Shown piece after piece: positions 35,771 to 48,303 of a DNA stretch of 64,000 nt. The translations under genes and the position numbers were made by a program. The DNA is from Marisa cornuarietis (lineage: Eukaryota; Mollusca; Gastropoda; Architaenioglossa; Ampullariidae). Position 1 is the stretch's first letter, and every line of letters begins with the position of its first letter. Location of the stretch: assembly GCA_004794655.1 (NCBI GenBank), contig SMMW01000145.1:1785501-1849500 (forward strand). The letters run 5' to 3'. The notes under the pieces were generated by a model. The model was not told the DNA's origin. It searched no databases and saw only the letters and a list, made by a program, of their open reading frames with translations.

Positions 35771-35907
35771 TCAACCTCAACAAACCACTCTTCTCTCCAT
35801 TAATCAAAATCTCGCAAATGTTCAAGTCCACACAGTTTCTTCAAAACGTGATCAAAATAAGAAATATCCACGTCCAAAGATGATGTTCGTATTAAGACCC
35901 AAGAATG

Positions 35908-35913
35908 ATTAAA
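35908..35913 (+). terminator. possible polyadenylation signal ATTAAA
   Basis: The common variant hexamer, 291 nt after the stop of the plus-strand helicase gene. No AATAAA lies closer. Confidence 0.3.
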
Positions 35914-36462
35914 ACACACTTACTGTTCAGTCCGGTCCGAATTCATCCACTCCCCCGCATACACTATCCTAGAAATTATCTCCCTTGATAAGATGCACTC
36001 GGCACGCGGAAGACAAAATGCTTCTTGGCCGCGATGCACACAGTCGTTGACGACGATATATTCCTTTGCCACATTAAGGACAGCAGCAGAAGCAATACAA
36101 TAATACAAAAACAATTATCATCAGCTGAGTTATAGTCTGGATTATTAATGCTAAAATAATGTTGGAGGTGCACACCTCAGTGAAAGGTGTTTCTAGTGGC
36201 TAAATACGCGAAACTCTCACCTGTGTTTTTATACTATATTTTCATTTTGTGTTGTATCATTTGAATCTTTATTGTAATCTCATTCATAATTACAACACAG
36301 TATGTCTCTTCTGTTTGTTTTCTGTTTTACATTCATTGTTCTAGCAAGAGCTAGAGAAATTCGGACCATGACATTTTTGTTTAAGCTTTTCAAAGTAAGA
36401 ATTTTATTCAAGCTTTGCGCCTTACAGAATTTAGCAAGATTTAAGTTTCAAAATTCGTTCAA

Positions 36463-36508
<46 letters not shown>

Positions 36509-36560
36509 TCCATTTGTAATGCGCAGGTATCCATTCGGAAGAATGCTCATTGCGCATAGA
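36463..36560 (-). repeat. inverted SINE tail with (GAT)n microsatellite
   Basis: (GAT)n at 36463-36508 is followed by AATGCGCAGGTATCCATTCG and GAAGAATGCTCATTGCGCAT, the reverse complement of the leader at 32305-32340. Confidence 0.7.
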
Positions 36561-37784
36561 TCAAAGCAAATGTGTGGTTTGGTTGAGCAGTGCTTCCCCT
36601 TCAACTTGTTGTAACATCAAGGTGGTTACAAGGGCTCTGATAACACAATATTCTAATCCACTGATGATACATAGAGCTAGCCTTGTTCCCGCATGGAACT
36701 TTCCAGAAAGGAGGTTTGGCTAATCAGTAATCAACGGTGAGAACACGTTATTAATAGACTAGTTCTGGGATGATGGTCTTACTCTTGGCGACACCAGACA
36801 CGAATATCTTCCTTGTGACATTACAGGCTGGATATAAGGTCTCCCTCTACAACATATTCTAAAATATTCGCAAGTTTGTTAAATTTTGTCTGTTGTGAAT
36901 AGAGAGGTTGAGCCATCTAGATTAAACAAAATTACAAATGCTGAAATAAGTGCTAATGACAGCGGAACCTCTTTCAGGCAGGAGGCTGTGCAGAGAAATC
37001 TTCAGTTACCCTCTGTTTTTGGGAGGGTGGCTCCCAGTCTACTAAACAGAATTTCATTCTCATTCACGCTTTAAGTGTTCAGACACATCACCTCTTTCTT
37101 CACCCATGAGCTGCACGAAACTTTCAATTATCACAAAAATTAAGTGTAACATGCTTCGTTAAACATTGGTGTAAACCATCATGCATGCAGTGTTTTTCTT
37201 GGTAATAGGTCCCCATCAACCGACCCTCTACTTACTGTAGTGCTTACTATTTTTGCCCAAGACACAAGGCTTAATGCTATCAAGCATGTCATGTGCTCTG
37301 TAAATGCTGTACTTTAGTTGACAAGTTGACACTAGACTAACATTAGCTAGTCACTTGTGAGTTGCTCCTTATGTGCAGAGACCAGATTACAATACATTTC
37401 TCACACCAGCAACGACACAATTCTTGCATTTAGATATTAATGAGAACAACACAGTGAATTTAATATTAACCACTTTATTTCTGAATGAACCACTAAAAGT
37501 GGGCTCAACCTTTCATAAATACAGATATAACACCCCTCCTGAAAGAAGAAAGTGCTCAAGCTAATCACATTCGTGTATATTAACATAATAGCATCAATCG
37601 TAATTGTAAAGATAATCTTCACTGGCTTTTCAGGTTAGTCATTGTTCAGATACTACTACAGTTTTTAAAAGTCATTTAATATACAAATACCCCTCACAAG
37701 AAGATGTCAAGCGCACAAGCTTATCAAAACATTCATATCGATATATCAGCATAAGGCTAACTTTTTTTCAGAGCTATACTCTCA
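36561..37784. other. non-coding, no gene seen
   Basis: AT-rich sequence with short frames only. Confidence 0.5.
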
Positions 37785-39560
37785 TACCAACACATTCACA
37801 CTCATTTAATAGACACATGTACACAGGAGATACACACAGAGATGTGTTACACACACTCATATAGATACATGTGTTATACACACTCATATAGATACATGCT
37901 ACACACACACTCATAAAGGTACATGTGTTATACACACTCATATAGGTACATGTGTTATACACACTCATACAGATACATAGATACATGTGTTGCACATACA
38001 CATATAGATACATGTTATACACGCTCATATAGGTACATGTGTTACACACTCATATAGATACTTGTTATACACACTCATATAGGTAAAGGTGTTATACACG
38101 CTCATATAGAAAAAATGTGTTATACACACTCACCTAGATACATGTGTTATACACACTCACATAGATACATGTGTTATACACACTCATATAGATGCATGTG
38201 TTACACACACTCATAGGTACAGGTGTTACACACACTCATATAGGTACAGGCGTTATACATAATCATATAGATAAATGTGTTATACACACTCATATAGGTA
38301 CATGTGTTAAACAAACTCATATAGATACAGGTGTTATGCACACTGATATAGATACATAGATACATGTGTTACACACACTCATATAGGTACAGGTGTTACA
38401 CACACTCATATAGGTACAGGTGTTACACACACTCATATAGGTACAGGTGTTATACATAATCATATAGATAAATGTGTTATACACACTCATATAGGTACAT
38501 GTGTTAAACAAACTCATATAGATACAGGTGTTATGCACACTCATATAGATACATAGATACATGTGTTACACACACTCATATAGGTACATGTGTTAAACAC
38601 ACTCATATAGGTATATGTGTTATACACACTCATATATAAACAGGTGTTATACACACTCATATAGGGACACGTGTTACACACACTCATATAGGTACAGGTG
38701 TTATACACACTCATATAGATAAATGTTATACACACTCATATAGACATGTTACACACACTCTTATCGATAAATGTGTTATACACACTCATATAGGTAAAGG
38801 TGTTATACACACTCACATAGATACATGTGTTACACACTCATATAGAGAAACGTGTTACACACACTCATATAGGTACAGGTGTTATACACACTCATATAGA
38901 TAAATGTTATACACACTCACATAGATGTACGTGTTACACACACTCATATTGAGACACGTGTTACACACACATATAGGTACAGGTGTTATACACACTCATA
39001 TAGATACATGTGTTATACACACTCATATAGGAAAACGTGTTACACACACTCATATAGATAAATGTTATACACACTCATATAGATACATGCTACACACACT
39101 CTTATAGGTAAATGTGTTATACACACTCATATAGATAAATATGTTATAGACTCTCATATAGGTACATGTGTTATATGCACTCATATAGGTACATGTGTTA
39201 TACACACTCACATAGATACATGTGTTATACACACTCATATAGGTACATGTGTTATACACACTCATATAGATACATGTGTTATACACACTCACATAGATAC
39301 ATGTGTAATACACACTCATATAGGTACATGTGTTATACACACTCACATAGATACATGTGTTATACACACTCATATAGATACATGCGTTATACACACTCAT
39401 ATAGGTACACGTGTTATACACACTCATATAGATATATGTGTTATACACACTCATATAGGTACAGGTGTTACACATACTCACATAGATATATGTGTTATAC
39501 ACACTCATAAAGGTACAGGTGTTACACACACTCATATAGATACATGTGCTATACACTCGA
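37785..39560. repeat. 27 bp satellite, about 65 copies
   Basis: The unit is ATACACACTCATATAGATAC followed by ATGTGTT, with many GATAC/GGTAC and ATG/AGG variants and some shortened units. A unit length divisible by three leaves long frames open on both strands (nine-residue repeats such as NTCTYMSVY). These are not taken as genes. Confidence 0.95.
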
Positions 39561-41158
39561 AAGGTAGTTTGTATGGCATAATACATGAAATGAAATTTTA
39601 CACTTTTTTTAACAAAGAGAGAGAGAGAGAGAGCAATCATATTAGTACATACATAGACCAAAAATTATTTACCTGTGCTTTTGATAATCCTTTAATACAC
39701 ATAGAATACTCATAGAATATTTATTTGTGCTGCCTGACACCAGCCATTCATCAGGCACAGTAGCTGCTGGTTTCTCGCCATTGTCGACAATCTCGATGTG
39801 GTACAGCTTTTGAAATCGAAAAAGTCATGTTAAATCATGAAAACCTTATATCATTAGAAAAAGCTAGAGAAGTTTTGCCATAGATAAACTTTAACAAAAC
39901 CTGAGAAATTAGTCTTAAAAGTCTTATTTAATGCTATTCTTGACTTAAAAAAAATAAAGATGTATTTCTTAGAGATGTCTTATAAGATGATGAGATTCCA
40001 ATTCGCTGAGTAGGAATCGCTCATCTTTGCTGACATTTCTGATACTGATCGATGAATATTTAAAATCTGGATACTTGTACTTTTAAAACTGGTTACGAAA
40101 TGTGAAGATCTGTAACTGAAGATCCAGCGAACGACTTTATTTCGCTGTATTTATATCAAAAACGCGGCACGAACAGCAACTCGTGGGAAGGTTTGTGCGA
40201 GTGAGCGTTCTTGATACTATATTTACTTTATATTTTGTGAGACTGTGATAAACATAAAGTATTAAATGTTGTTTAACAATTAACAAAATAATTATAATTA
40301 CAAACATTTTAGCGAACGACGACTTGATAGTCATGAATATTCATGTCAGCGAGACCGGTTCAATGTCGGCAGCCACGGTTGAGTGACGAATGTCGGCGGG
40401 TCAGCGGCGATGCCAGTCGTTGCCAGTCTCACCATCAAAGATCGGGATGCGCGCGCACCGCGAAGGCTGGCAAACCGAAGGCGCTTGTCTTGGAGATGCT
40501 CGGCAATGACCAAGACGATCTGACAAGCTTGACCCTAGATTAGCTCGATCTTGGCTGAATCTTGAGTGTTTGCTGACAAGTGGATGGACACAACGTGTAG
40601 GGGTGCGGAGGCTGCGTCTTCCTACAAAGGTGAGGTCTACGGGGCTGGGGGATGGGCCCTCAAGTCAAAGGCCGGGTTATAGGCCAGAAAGTCTACGGGG
40701 CCTGGCAGATCCCATGGAATAGTTGAAAAGTTGTTGTTGTAACTACCATTAACAGTATACAAGAACTTTATCAAATGTAAATAGCAAAAAGTGACTTTGT
40801 GCCAGATTATAAATAATTTAGTACTTGTTTTTAGAATGTTTGTTAATTGGATGGGTTAATTAATTAGTCATCAGAGATCTTAGATTGTAGTGAGGATTGA
40901 TTGACGTATATTTAATCATAAATCATTTTTCTACTTTTATTTTTGTATTGTAATTAATTTAATGTAAATTTAGTTAATATGAATTAAATGTATAAAGGTC
41001 TGTAAAAGAGGCAGAGTTCGTTGTTTGTGAAGAAAAGAACGTGCAAATGTCCAGGTGTCTATGTGAGCGGAGTGTCTGTGACATGATGTATCCATTGTAC
41101 AATGTCCATACACTCCTACAAATTCTTCTAGCCTTAAAGACATGACCAGCAGACTCAC
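39561..41158. other. non-coding; one GC-rich block at about 40330-40560
   Basis: The block stands out from its AT-rich surroundings by its CpG content and has a 66-codon frame with no recognised domain. A (GA)n tract is at 39617-39634. Confidence 0.4.
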
Positions 41159-41329
41159 GCGCACACACTATGGCTGGTGTTTCCCACTCTCCATTTTTGC
41201 ACATGGTACCTGTGCCGTTGATATACTCGGCAGATGTAAATTTACAGGTGTAAACTGCTACGTCATTGTGTTTTAAGCCAGTGTACACTATACGAGCCCC
41301 ATTTACAGGTGGAGGTAGACGGTTACAGT
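41159..41329 (-). CDS. CCP/sushi exon, downstream
   Basis: 171 nt, acceptor TTTTCAG and donor C/GTGAGT, phase 1 both sides. Cysteines in DCNRLPPP, VYTCKF, GTMCKNGEW and AIVCA form one full sushi module. Confidence 0.85.
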
Positions 41330-42517
41330 CTGAAAAAAATAAGCATTGGAATGAGGTCTTACACAGTTCTAGAAGTCGCTCACATTTTAATTGAACATTA
41401 TCACATTCATTTAAAAATAAATATATTATTATGTATTTGTATACGCAGATGTTCAATACGACATTTCCACTAAAAGAAATTTCAGGACATTCAACAAATA
41501 TTATCAAGTCCCACAGAAAACTGGACTATTCAGTCTACGAAATAGGTACACGAAAAATAAGGTCTTAGCTGTCGTCTGCTTTATGTTGATAACATATCAT
41601 AGCAACCTTATTCATATCAAGGAATCAAAGCACGTGATTTTTTATGAATTATTTTATTTTGTAATTTAATAAGATTTCCATACTTTATAGTTCAAAGCAT
41701 TGAATGTTTTGCATTGTGGGTGGCTGTAACATGTGTTGTTGTCTCCCCTACCACGAACGTCACAGCGAGGTACGTCACAGATGTCCCACCGCCTTTCGGT
41801 ATTTGTTGTGTAACACCAGGCATACGGGTGGTCGTCGTTAAAGACTCGACAGTAACTACCGGCAGCGACCTTGTTGCCGTCTACAGTGTAAGAGTTGTCG
41901 TTCTTGTATTTGGTGTCTTTGTTGTGGGGGTGTCACGTGTCCACGCATTGCAGTAGAAGCCATTCGCAGTATTCTTCTGTGTTCCTTTGTAGACAGGTCC
42001 CCATGTAGGATGAAAATACAAGCATGTCGTTGCTATGGAAAAGATAAACAATCAAACAGTCACGAGATTGTCGGAGCAATAGACTTGGTCTGTGATGTAG
42101 TCGGTCTGTTAATGTCGGTCTGTTTCATTTGATTTTAGTACTCGAAGACAAAACCTCTGTGTCTTACAATTTACACCAATTTACACCAGCTCTTTAAAAC
42201 GGTGTATTACTGATGGTTGTCTTTACTGTAGGTTAATAAATATAAATTTTCAAAGCTGCCGGTCGAACTTCCTCCCCGGGTATTCGCAAGCCGTTTTCCA
42301 AACAAAGACAGGTGCCGTGGGAAAACGCAGAAAATGTCTGTCAAACATGAAAACTACGTCATCAGAAGAAAATCAATCGATAGAAAAATGAATCAACTAT
42401 CAAATTCAATTAATTTTTATCCGAAACAACGCATTTTATGTGTGTAAAAAATTAACAAACGTTTGTCTGCAAGGGTTGGCAGACACGTATCCGATCGAAT
42501 CCGGCTGGTCTGCCGTG

Positions 42518-42613
<96 letters not shown>

Positions 42614-43163
42614 GTCCTCTTTGTGCCGTCTGGCACGTGACAGGCGACAGCAAGAGACCTCCATCTGGTAGTCATTCCTTAAAAGATCGATTAACAACCA
42701 AGACAATTAGGTTAAATATTGAAATCTAAAACTAAACAGTTCCTCTTGGCCAGGTTCTAACAACAAGGCTACAAAAGCTTCTTAAGACTTGGCGGTAATC
42801 CTTGTCAGACGCTGTTTCTGATCTGATGTCTGGATGTTTGTAAACAGAAGACTATTTTATGCAAAACAGTTAAAAAAATCAGAATGCACAATACTGTCAA
42901 ATGATGAGAGTTTGAAGCCTTAACTTGTGTACGTGAAAAATATCACAAACAATATCAGTAGTTGTGATATATGGTCATAAAAATCTCACGTGCACAAAGA
43001 ATGGTTGGCTTTTCCCACTTTCCATTGTTGCAGTATACCGTAGTTGTACCCCTGATGTACACGTCAGTGGTGACGTTACAGGTGTACTGGGCGACGGCAC
43101 TGTCTTGACTTCCGGTGTATGTCACGTGTGTTCGCTCTATTTTCGGCGGTGCAACGTTACAGC
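41159..43163 (-). CDS. CCP (sushi)-kringle-CCP protein, partial; frameshift in kringle exon
   Basis: Three phase-1 symmetrical exons in descending order: 43163-42990 (CCP), 42032-41752 (kringle), 41329-41159 (CCP). Each CCP has four cysteines and the usual GxW near the third. The kringle has all six cysteines, including FYCNAW, SYCRVF, AWCYTT and RRWDICDVPRC. Its frame breaks by one base inside a run of five G on the plus strand (41926-41930). Known biology: such modules build secreted or surface proteins, including receptors and complement-like proteins. Neither a signal peptide nor the ends of the gene were found, so it is an internal part. A sequencing error in the homopolymer is as likely as a true mutation. 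Confidence 0.75.
41752..42032 (-). pseudogene. kringle exon with one-base frameshift
   Basis: 281 nt, acceptor TTCCATAG and donor G/GTAGGG. One more base would make 282 nt and restore phase-1 symmetry. The first part reads through CNAWTRDTP and the second, one frame away, carries NYTVDG-like SYTVDGNKVAAGSYC and AWCYTT. Six kringle cysteines are present across the break. Confidence 0.8.
42518..42613. repeat. (TCA)n microsatellite
   Basis: About 32 perfect units between the first CCP exon and the kringle exon. Poly-Ser, poly-Ile, poly-Asp and poly-Met frames across it are artefacts of the repeat. Confidence 0.95.
42990..43163 (-). CDS. CCP/sushi exon, upstream
   Basis: 174 nt, acceptor TTTTTCAG and donor C/GTGAGA, phase 1 both sides. 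Cysteines in GCNVAPP, QYTCNV, TVYCNNGKW and TILCA. Confidence 0.85.
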
Positions 43164-43747
43164 CTGAAAAAGCGAAATTCAAACATTACATTTGACGACA
43201 ATCAGTGTAATAAACTACATCAGCTTTTTTACTTGAGAACAATTAAGTACCAGGAGCATCTCTTGTAATGTATTGGCTGTGAGAAAAGGACTAAATGCTA
43301 TCATGTCAGATAGGTCGATGACTGCATGACGAAATAGGGCCACACTGTCAATCTCCTGTGAAAGCTTTTAGTCTCATTAGACAGGTTGTCATACACTGAC
43401 TGCCTCAGTCTAAACATCGATTTCCAAACATTCAAACTGGAATATAGAGATAAGAAAATTGATCAAACGGAATATTTTGAAATTAGAACAAATTCACAGA
43501 TATACATTTAGTGCCAAGGCGACGTCTACGTGTTTGACATAGAAATTGTTGCCGAAGAGAAACTTTTTATTGTGTCCAAACTCTCTGAGAGTCAAAAATA
43601 TAAATATGACATCATACAGGAGAAGGTAGCTACTTATAGACCATTGGATTAAACGTACATCGGAAACAAAATTAATACATATTTTTGCTCCCAGATGAAT
43701 CTTTTTCCCTTAAAACAAACAAACAAACACACACACACACACACGCA

Positions 43748-43778
<31 letters not shown>

Positions 43779-44773
43779 TGTATGTGACTTCCTGTAGACT
43801 GCAAGTCCCTAAGACCACCCTCCACACCAGTAACATTTCACTGTATCGTAGCTCGTTGTTCTTGTCAAAATTTGGTGCAATGCCCTGATTTTGGTCCTGT
43901 TTTGTTTGTGTGTGTATTTGTTTGTTTGTTTATTTGTTTGTTTGTTTGTTTGTTTGTTGGAGAATACGGAAAACGAGACTGTCTTTGTAAGCGTGCCAAT
44001 TTCAATACAATATTGTAATGTAAATATTTGTTGGCAGCACGAAATCTTAAGCTTAAATACTTCGGCTATTTATCATAGTCCCTGTTAATCACTCAAGCCT
44101 AGTTTGTGAGTTTAAATGCTCACCAGTTTTAGCGACGAGAGGTGTTGGGCCAGTTGGTTCGCTCTGTGTCCTGCTTACAGATTAATTAAAAGCCGAAGGT
44201 CAAAGGTTAAAAGACGCTCAGTACGATAAAGAGGTTTTCCCTTGGACATTTGTTTATTTCCAATTTCTTATGAAATTTGTAATAATAAATGAAATCATTA
44301 AACTAATTAATGGAGGAGAATTCTTTTCAGCTCAGCCATATTACTGATCTAACTCACAAGGCTAGAATTCGAAATTTTCAAGTCTCCCATCGTAAGTTTG
44401 ATGTCTGCGGGATCCACTTACGTTTTGCTTCCTGTCTTTCTCTGTCTCTCTCGTTCTCTTTCCTCTCTGTGTTTTTTTTTCAATTGCTTGCTATCTCCTT
44501 CCTTCTCTTTCTCTCCTATACCCCCTCCCCACGCCACATAGAATACTAGTCAAATACTCTGTCTGCCGGCATGTGGCTGTGTAGCTTTTATTGGGGGAGG
44601 GGGGTATACATTTCGTCACGTGTAACGCATCATAAAACGAGTAACATCAATATTTAGCGATTGGCTAAATTCAAATATAATCCAGGATTATTTCATCTTC
44701 AAAACAATTAGTCTTGCTAAATGTACTGAGGATCCGGTAAACCTTGGTCATTTGAATTAAAACTTTTACACAC

Positions 44774-44849
<76 letters not shown>

Positions 44850-47220
44850 CACTATACTCTAAAACAGTTTCTGACGCTTCCATCTAAACCATCTTCTAAA
44901 GCTACATGAAGGAATTTACTTTTATGTGAAGTATTTTTGTATTCACTTACTAAAATTATCAAAACATTGATTAGTTGAAACTTCTGATTTTTAACAGCGT
45001 TGTGTAAATTTTGCTTGACATTCTGACTCAACAAATAAGAAGAAGAAGAAGAAGAACAAGAGCAAGAAGTAGTAGTAGCATCATCATCATCATCATCTAC
45101 TTTACACTTTTCACGTACCTCTGTGAATTGATGACTACGAAAGACCTCATCACAATCAGAGCAAGAACCGAGGTGAGTCGTTTCTGATTCTGAGACATTT
45201 GACATCCCCCAACCCCCACACACGCAAAGATTTAATAATGTCCAGTTGTATAATTAAGACGAAATAAATTTAAATAATAATTATATTGTTGGACCTGGGA
45301 AGGAAGGACAATTTACGTTTTAAAGTAAACTAACAGTCTTGTCAAAGCAAGGTTACAAATCTACTTACATTTAATTAAACATTAGCTAATTAGTGATTTA
45401 GCAACAACTCTACAACTGTGTTTGTAGTCTACATTCAGACGACACATCGTCAAACATAAGTTTGTTTATCAGTGTTGTATTTCAGATTGCCAACTGCTTT
45501 TTTGAAGTAATTTCATTAGTAGCATAGAAGCCTAACTAGCAAATGCCTGGTTTCACCATGTTTACAGATAAAGGTAAAAATTACAATATGTCAAGAAAGA
45601 AAACTTGTGGCAACAGCCAATCACGAAAAGGAAAATATTAGCTCAACTATAAAACCTGTCAATTAAAGACAAATACAAAACATCTAACAGGCTTTATCTT
45701 TATGCTAGATTATGTTTTCTGTATAATAACGAATGAATGATACGTGAACAGATATGGGTAGTAAGCAAACAACTCAGATACAGACACCAGATATGAGACA
45801 TGAATACAAACTCCGACATTCTTTACATCCGTCTACAACAAAATTGACAAAAGACTAAAAGCGCCCCCACAAAAAATCAGTGAATGTCTTACAAAGTAAA
45901 AGTTCTCACCAAAGCCATGTAAACCTTTGATGTGGTATTTCATGTGGTAGTGTTAGTCACGAACATGTGTGACTTTTCCTCAAACAGCTGTCTTGATGTG
46001 ACTGTCACAGTGTCCCACAGATGTGGTTACTGAGGCCAACTGTCGGTGAGCTGTCCCCACTGATTAGCGTTACTAACATTTAGTGAATCCGTGTAGCGAC
46101 CCCCACCCCCACTGCATTATGTGTGGAGATCAACCGACAAAGATTAAGCTGTAAGTCTGTGGACTTGAACATCGTGATTTCCACGATAAACTTTATCACA
46201 GCTTGAACAGACACGTGACCGGTAGACTGTTAGCCTTCGTCCTTTCGTGCCAGCATGTCTGTGCATACACTCACACACTCACACATACTGTTCCTACACG
46301 TAAGCACACACACACACACACACACACAGGGGTGCACGGACTAATGTTTTCAATAGACCTCTAAGTGGTGTGCGCAATGACAGCTGGAAGATTGTGTAGT
46401 TCAAGTCTCAACACACTGAGATTTCTTGCAATAATTTTTTTGACCTTCAAATATGATTACAATGACAAAAACTGTGTACATAATTTAAAAGGAACCTTGT
46501 TTATTGAGCCATGTCAAGACAATTTGGAGAACGAGAGGCTTACAGGACTCCCCCTGTCAACCTAACAGTCCACGGTGTGACAGTACTTCACCGGAACTGA
46601 GAATGTGTTTGTTACTAAAGGGTTCACTTGTTTGCATGTCTTTAGTCGTGTTTTTCACTTGAATTGATTTATTTCAAATTCAGTCTACTTTCCTCAGGAA
46701 TACAAAAATCCCCACCTACCTTTGCAGCTGTACTGGTGTGAATCAGGCAAGATCCGTATTTTAAAGAGTAGAGGCCACTGACAGAAGGAGGAACAAGTGT
46801 TGCTCTATTCCTATACAAGCCAAAAATTAGCATTAAAACTCTAAAAGATGATTACAGCAGAAAGTGCGAAATTATGTGTAAGAAAGAAAGAATAAAACTG
46901 GTTAATGTAATAAAAGACAGAATGTAATTTGTTAATTTAATAAAAGAAGGATTTATGAGCCGATTTTACAGACGGTTCCGTGAGTTGGTGGAATGGTGTG
47001 TTGTGAACAAGGAGTGCAACGACTTATACGAGCTCCATGGACACAGATTGACTGCAACCGTCTTGACAGCCAAACTAAAAGAGAAATCAGGAAGTATGGA
47101 CACTTGCAGATATACATGTTGAAGAACAGTCCTTGGTGTTTGGGCTGATAGCCGTCAGTGTTCACGGAAGTGCACTTTATGCAGATGGTTGACAAGAGAA
47201 AATCATCCCGGATGGATTTT
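43164..47220. other. non-coding; several simple repeats
   Basis: (CA)n at 43725-43778, 44769-44849 and 46305-46330, (TTTG)n at 43918-43958, (AAG)n at 45038-45070 and (ATC)n at 45078-45098. I looked for further CCP, kringle or signal-peptide exons on the minus strand and found none that I can support. Confidence 0.45.
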
Positions 47221-47221
47221 A

Positions 47222-47580
47222 TGTTGGACAGAGGGTTACAATGTTATCTCCGACATGTCTGAGTTCTTGTCCTGCTTGTTTGCTGTCATTACATTCCATC
47301 AGCACATGTGAGATACTGTGTGTGTCACCACACGTGCTTGTAGGAGGGTCTTTAATTTTAGTTAGGTAATCTCCGTTAAGCCTTATTCTAGCTATTTATA
47401 GTGTTTCGGCTATTTATAGTATTTTAGATATTAATAATATTTTCGTTCACACCTTTTTAGTTAATCTAGCATTTAGATGACTTGCCACTAGCTTTACAGT
47501 TCCTTTATAGTCCTTAAGGCTTTTACTTCATTTATTAACTTATCTTCTACTTTTTCTGGATTAGGATCAATTAAGCCTGT
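47222..47580 (-). mobile_element. LINE C-terminal remnant, copy 1
   Basis: The minus strand encodes RIRLNGDYLTKIKDPPTSTC then GDTHSISHVLMEC, the short zinc-knuckle-like end common after the RNase H region of Jockey/CR1-type LINEs. Upstream is INEVKALRTIKEL followed by a stop. Frame broken. Confidence 0.65.
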
Positions 47581-47928
47581 AATCGCTGTTGCTTAATTTA
47601 CTTTTTAAGTATCTTAAATTGATGATTAGTCTAGGCTAGAAGTCTCATTATTTCATTCATGGCAATGTGTATTGTGTTTAATTTTTATTGTTTTGCAGGG
47701 GGTTTTCCTGTTTGCTCTTTTTACCTGTCTGCTTACATGAATCTAGAATTTGGATGGCTTGTTACTATCATTATTACCCCTGACAGTAGAGTATGCCATA
47801 ACACTTTGGGTGGGTTGAGGCAGCTATTTAAGTTTAATGCAAGTCTATATTTGTCAGACCTCTCTATTTCGTCTGTTTTTTATTGCACTTAAACAACACG
47901 TGAGGTGATCAGTCTCTCTCTCTCTCTT

Positions 47929-48140
47929 CACGTGTGCATACTTAAGAGGGTCTTTATAGTTACTTAAATATTCTATGTTAAGTCTCATTCTACTCTGGAT
48001 TTCTGGGACCTAATTAATTTGTGGAAAAGCGAAGTGTGACTAGGTTGATCGTCTAACAGTCTCTTAGTTCCTTTAACCTCGCTTCTGTATTTCACTTGCC
48101 ACCTTGCTCTTATTGATGTTATGGCTAGTCTTCTGTCTGC
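47929..48140 (-). mobile_element. LINE C-terminal remnant, copy 2
   Basis: The minus strand encodes RSEVKGTKRLLDDQPSHTSL and, after a shift, QSRMRLNIEYLSNYKDPL. These parallel copy 1 (INEVKALRTIKEL and RIRLNGDYLTKIKDPP), so the two are tandem pieces of one family. Confidence 0.6.
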
Positions 48141-48198
48141 TGAACAAATAGAAATGTTTACATTGGTGACGTGAAGACTGCCATTTAGTTAAGCGCAT

Positions 48199-48228
48199 GA
48201 ACACACACACACACGCACACACACACGT

Positions 48229-48272
<44 letters not shown>

Positions 48273-48303
48273 ACCTATCCACACACACACGAACACACAC
48301 ACA
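48199..48303. repeat. interrupted (CA)n microsatellite
   Basis: CA runs broken by CG and TA steps. Confidence 0.9.

Noticed and set aside
37774..39661. Several Cys/Tyr/Met-repeat frames on both strands
   Set aside because: They are frames of the 27 bp satellite, open because 27 is divisible by three.
46715..46810. Possible small exons on either strand near strong splice-like sites
   Set aside because: Both strands offer a plausible exon, neither matches a family, and no partner exon is visible.
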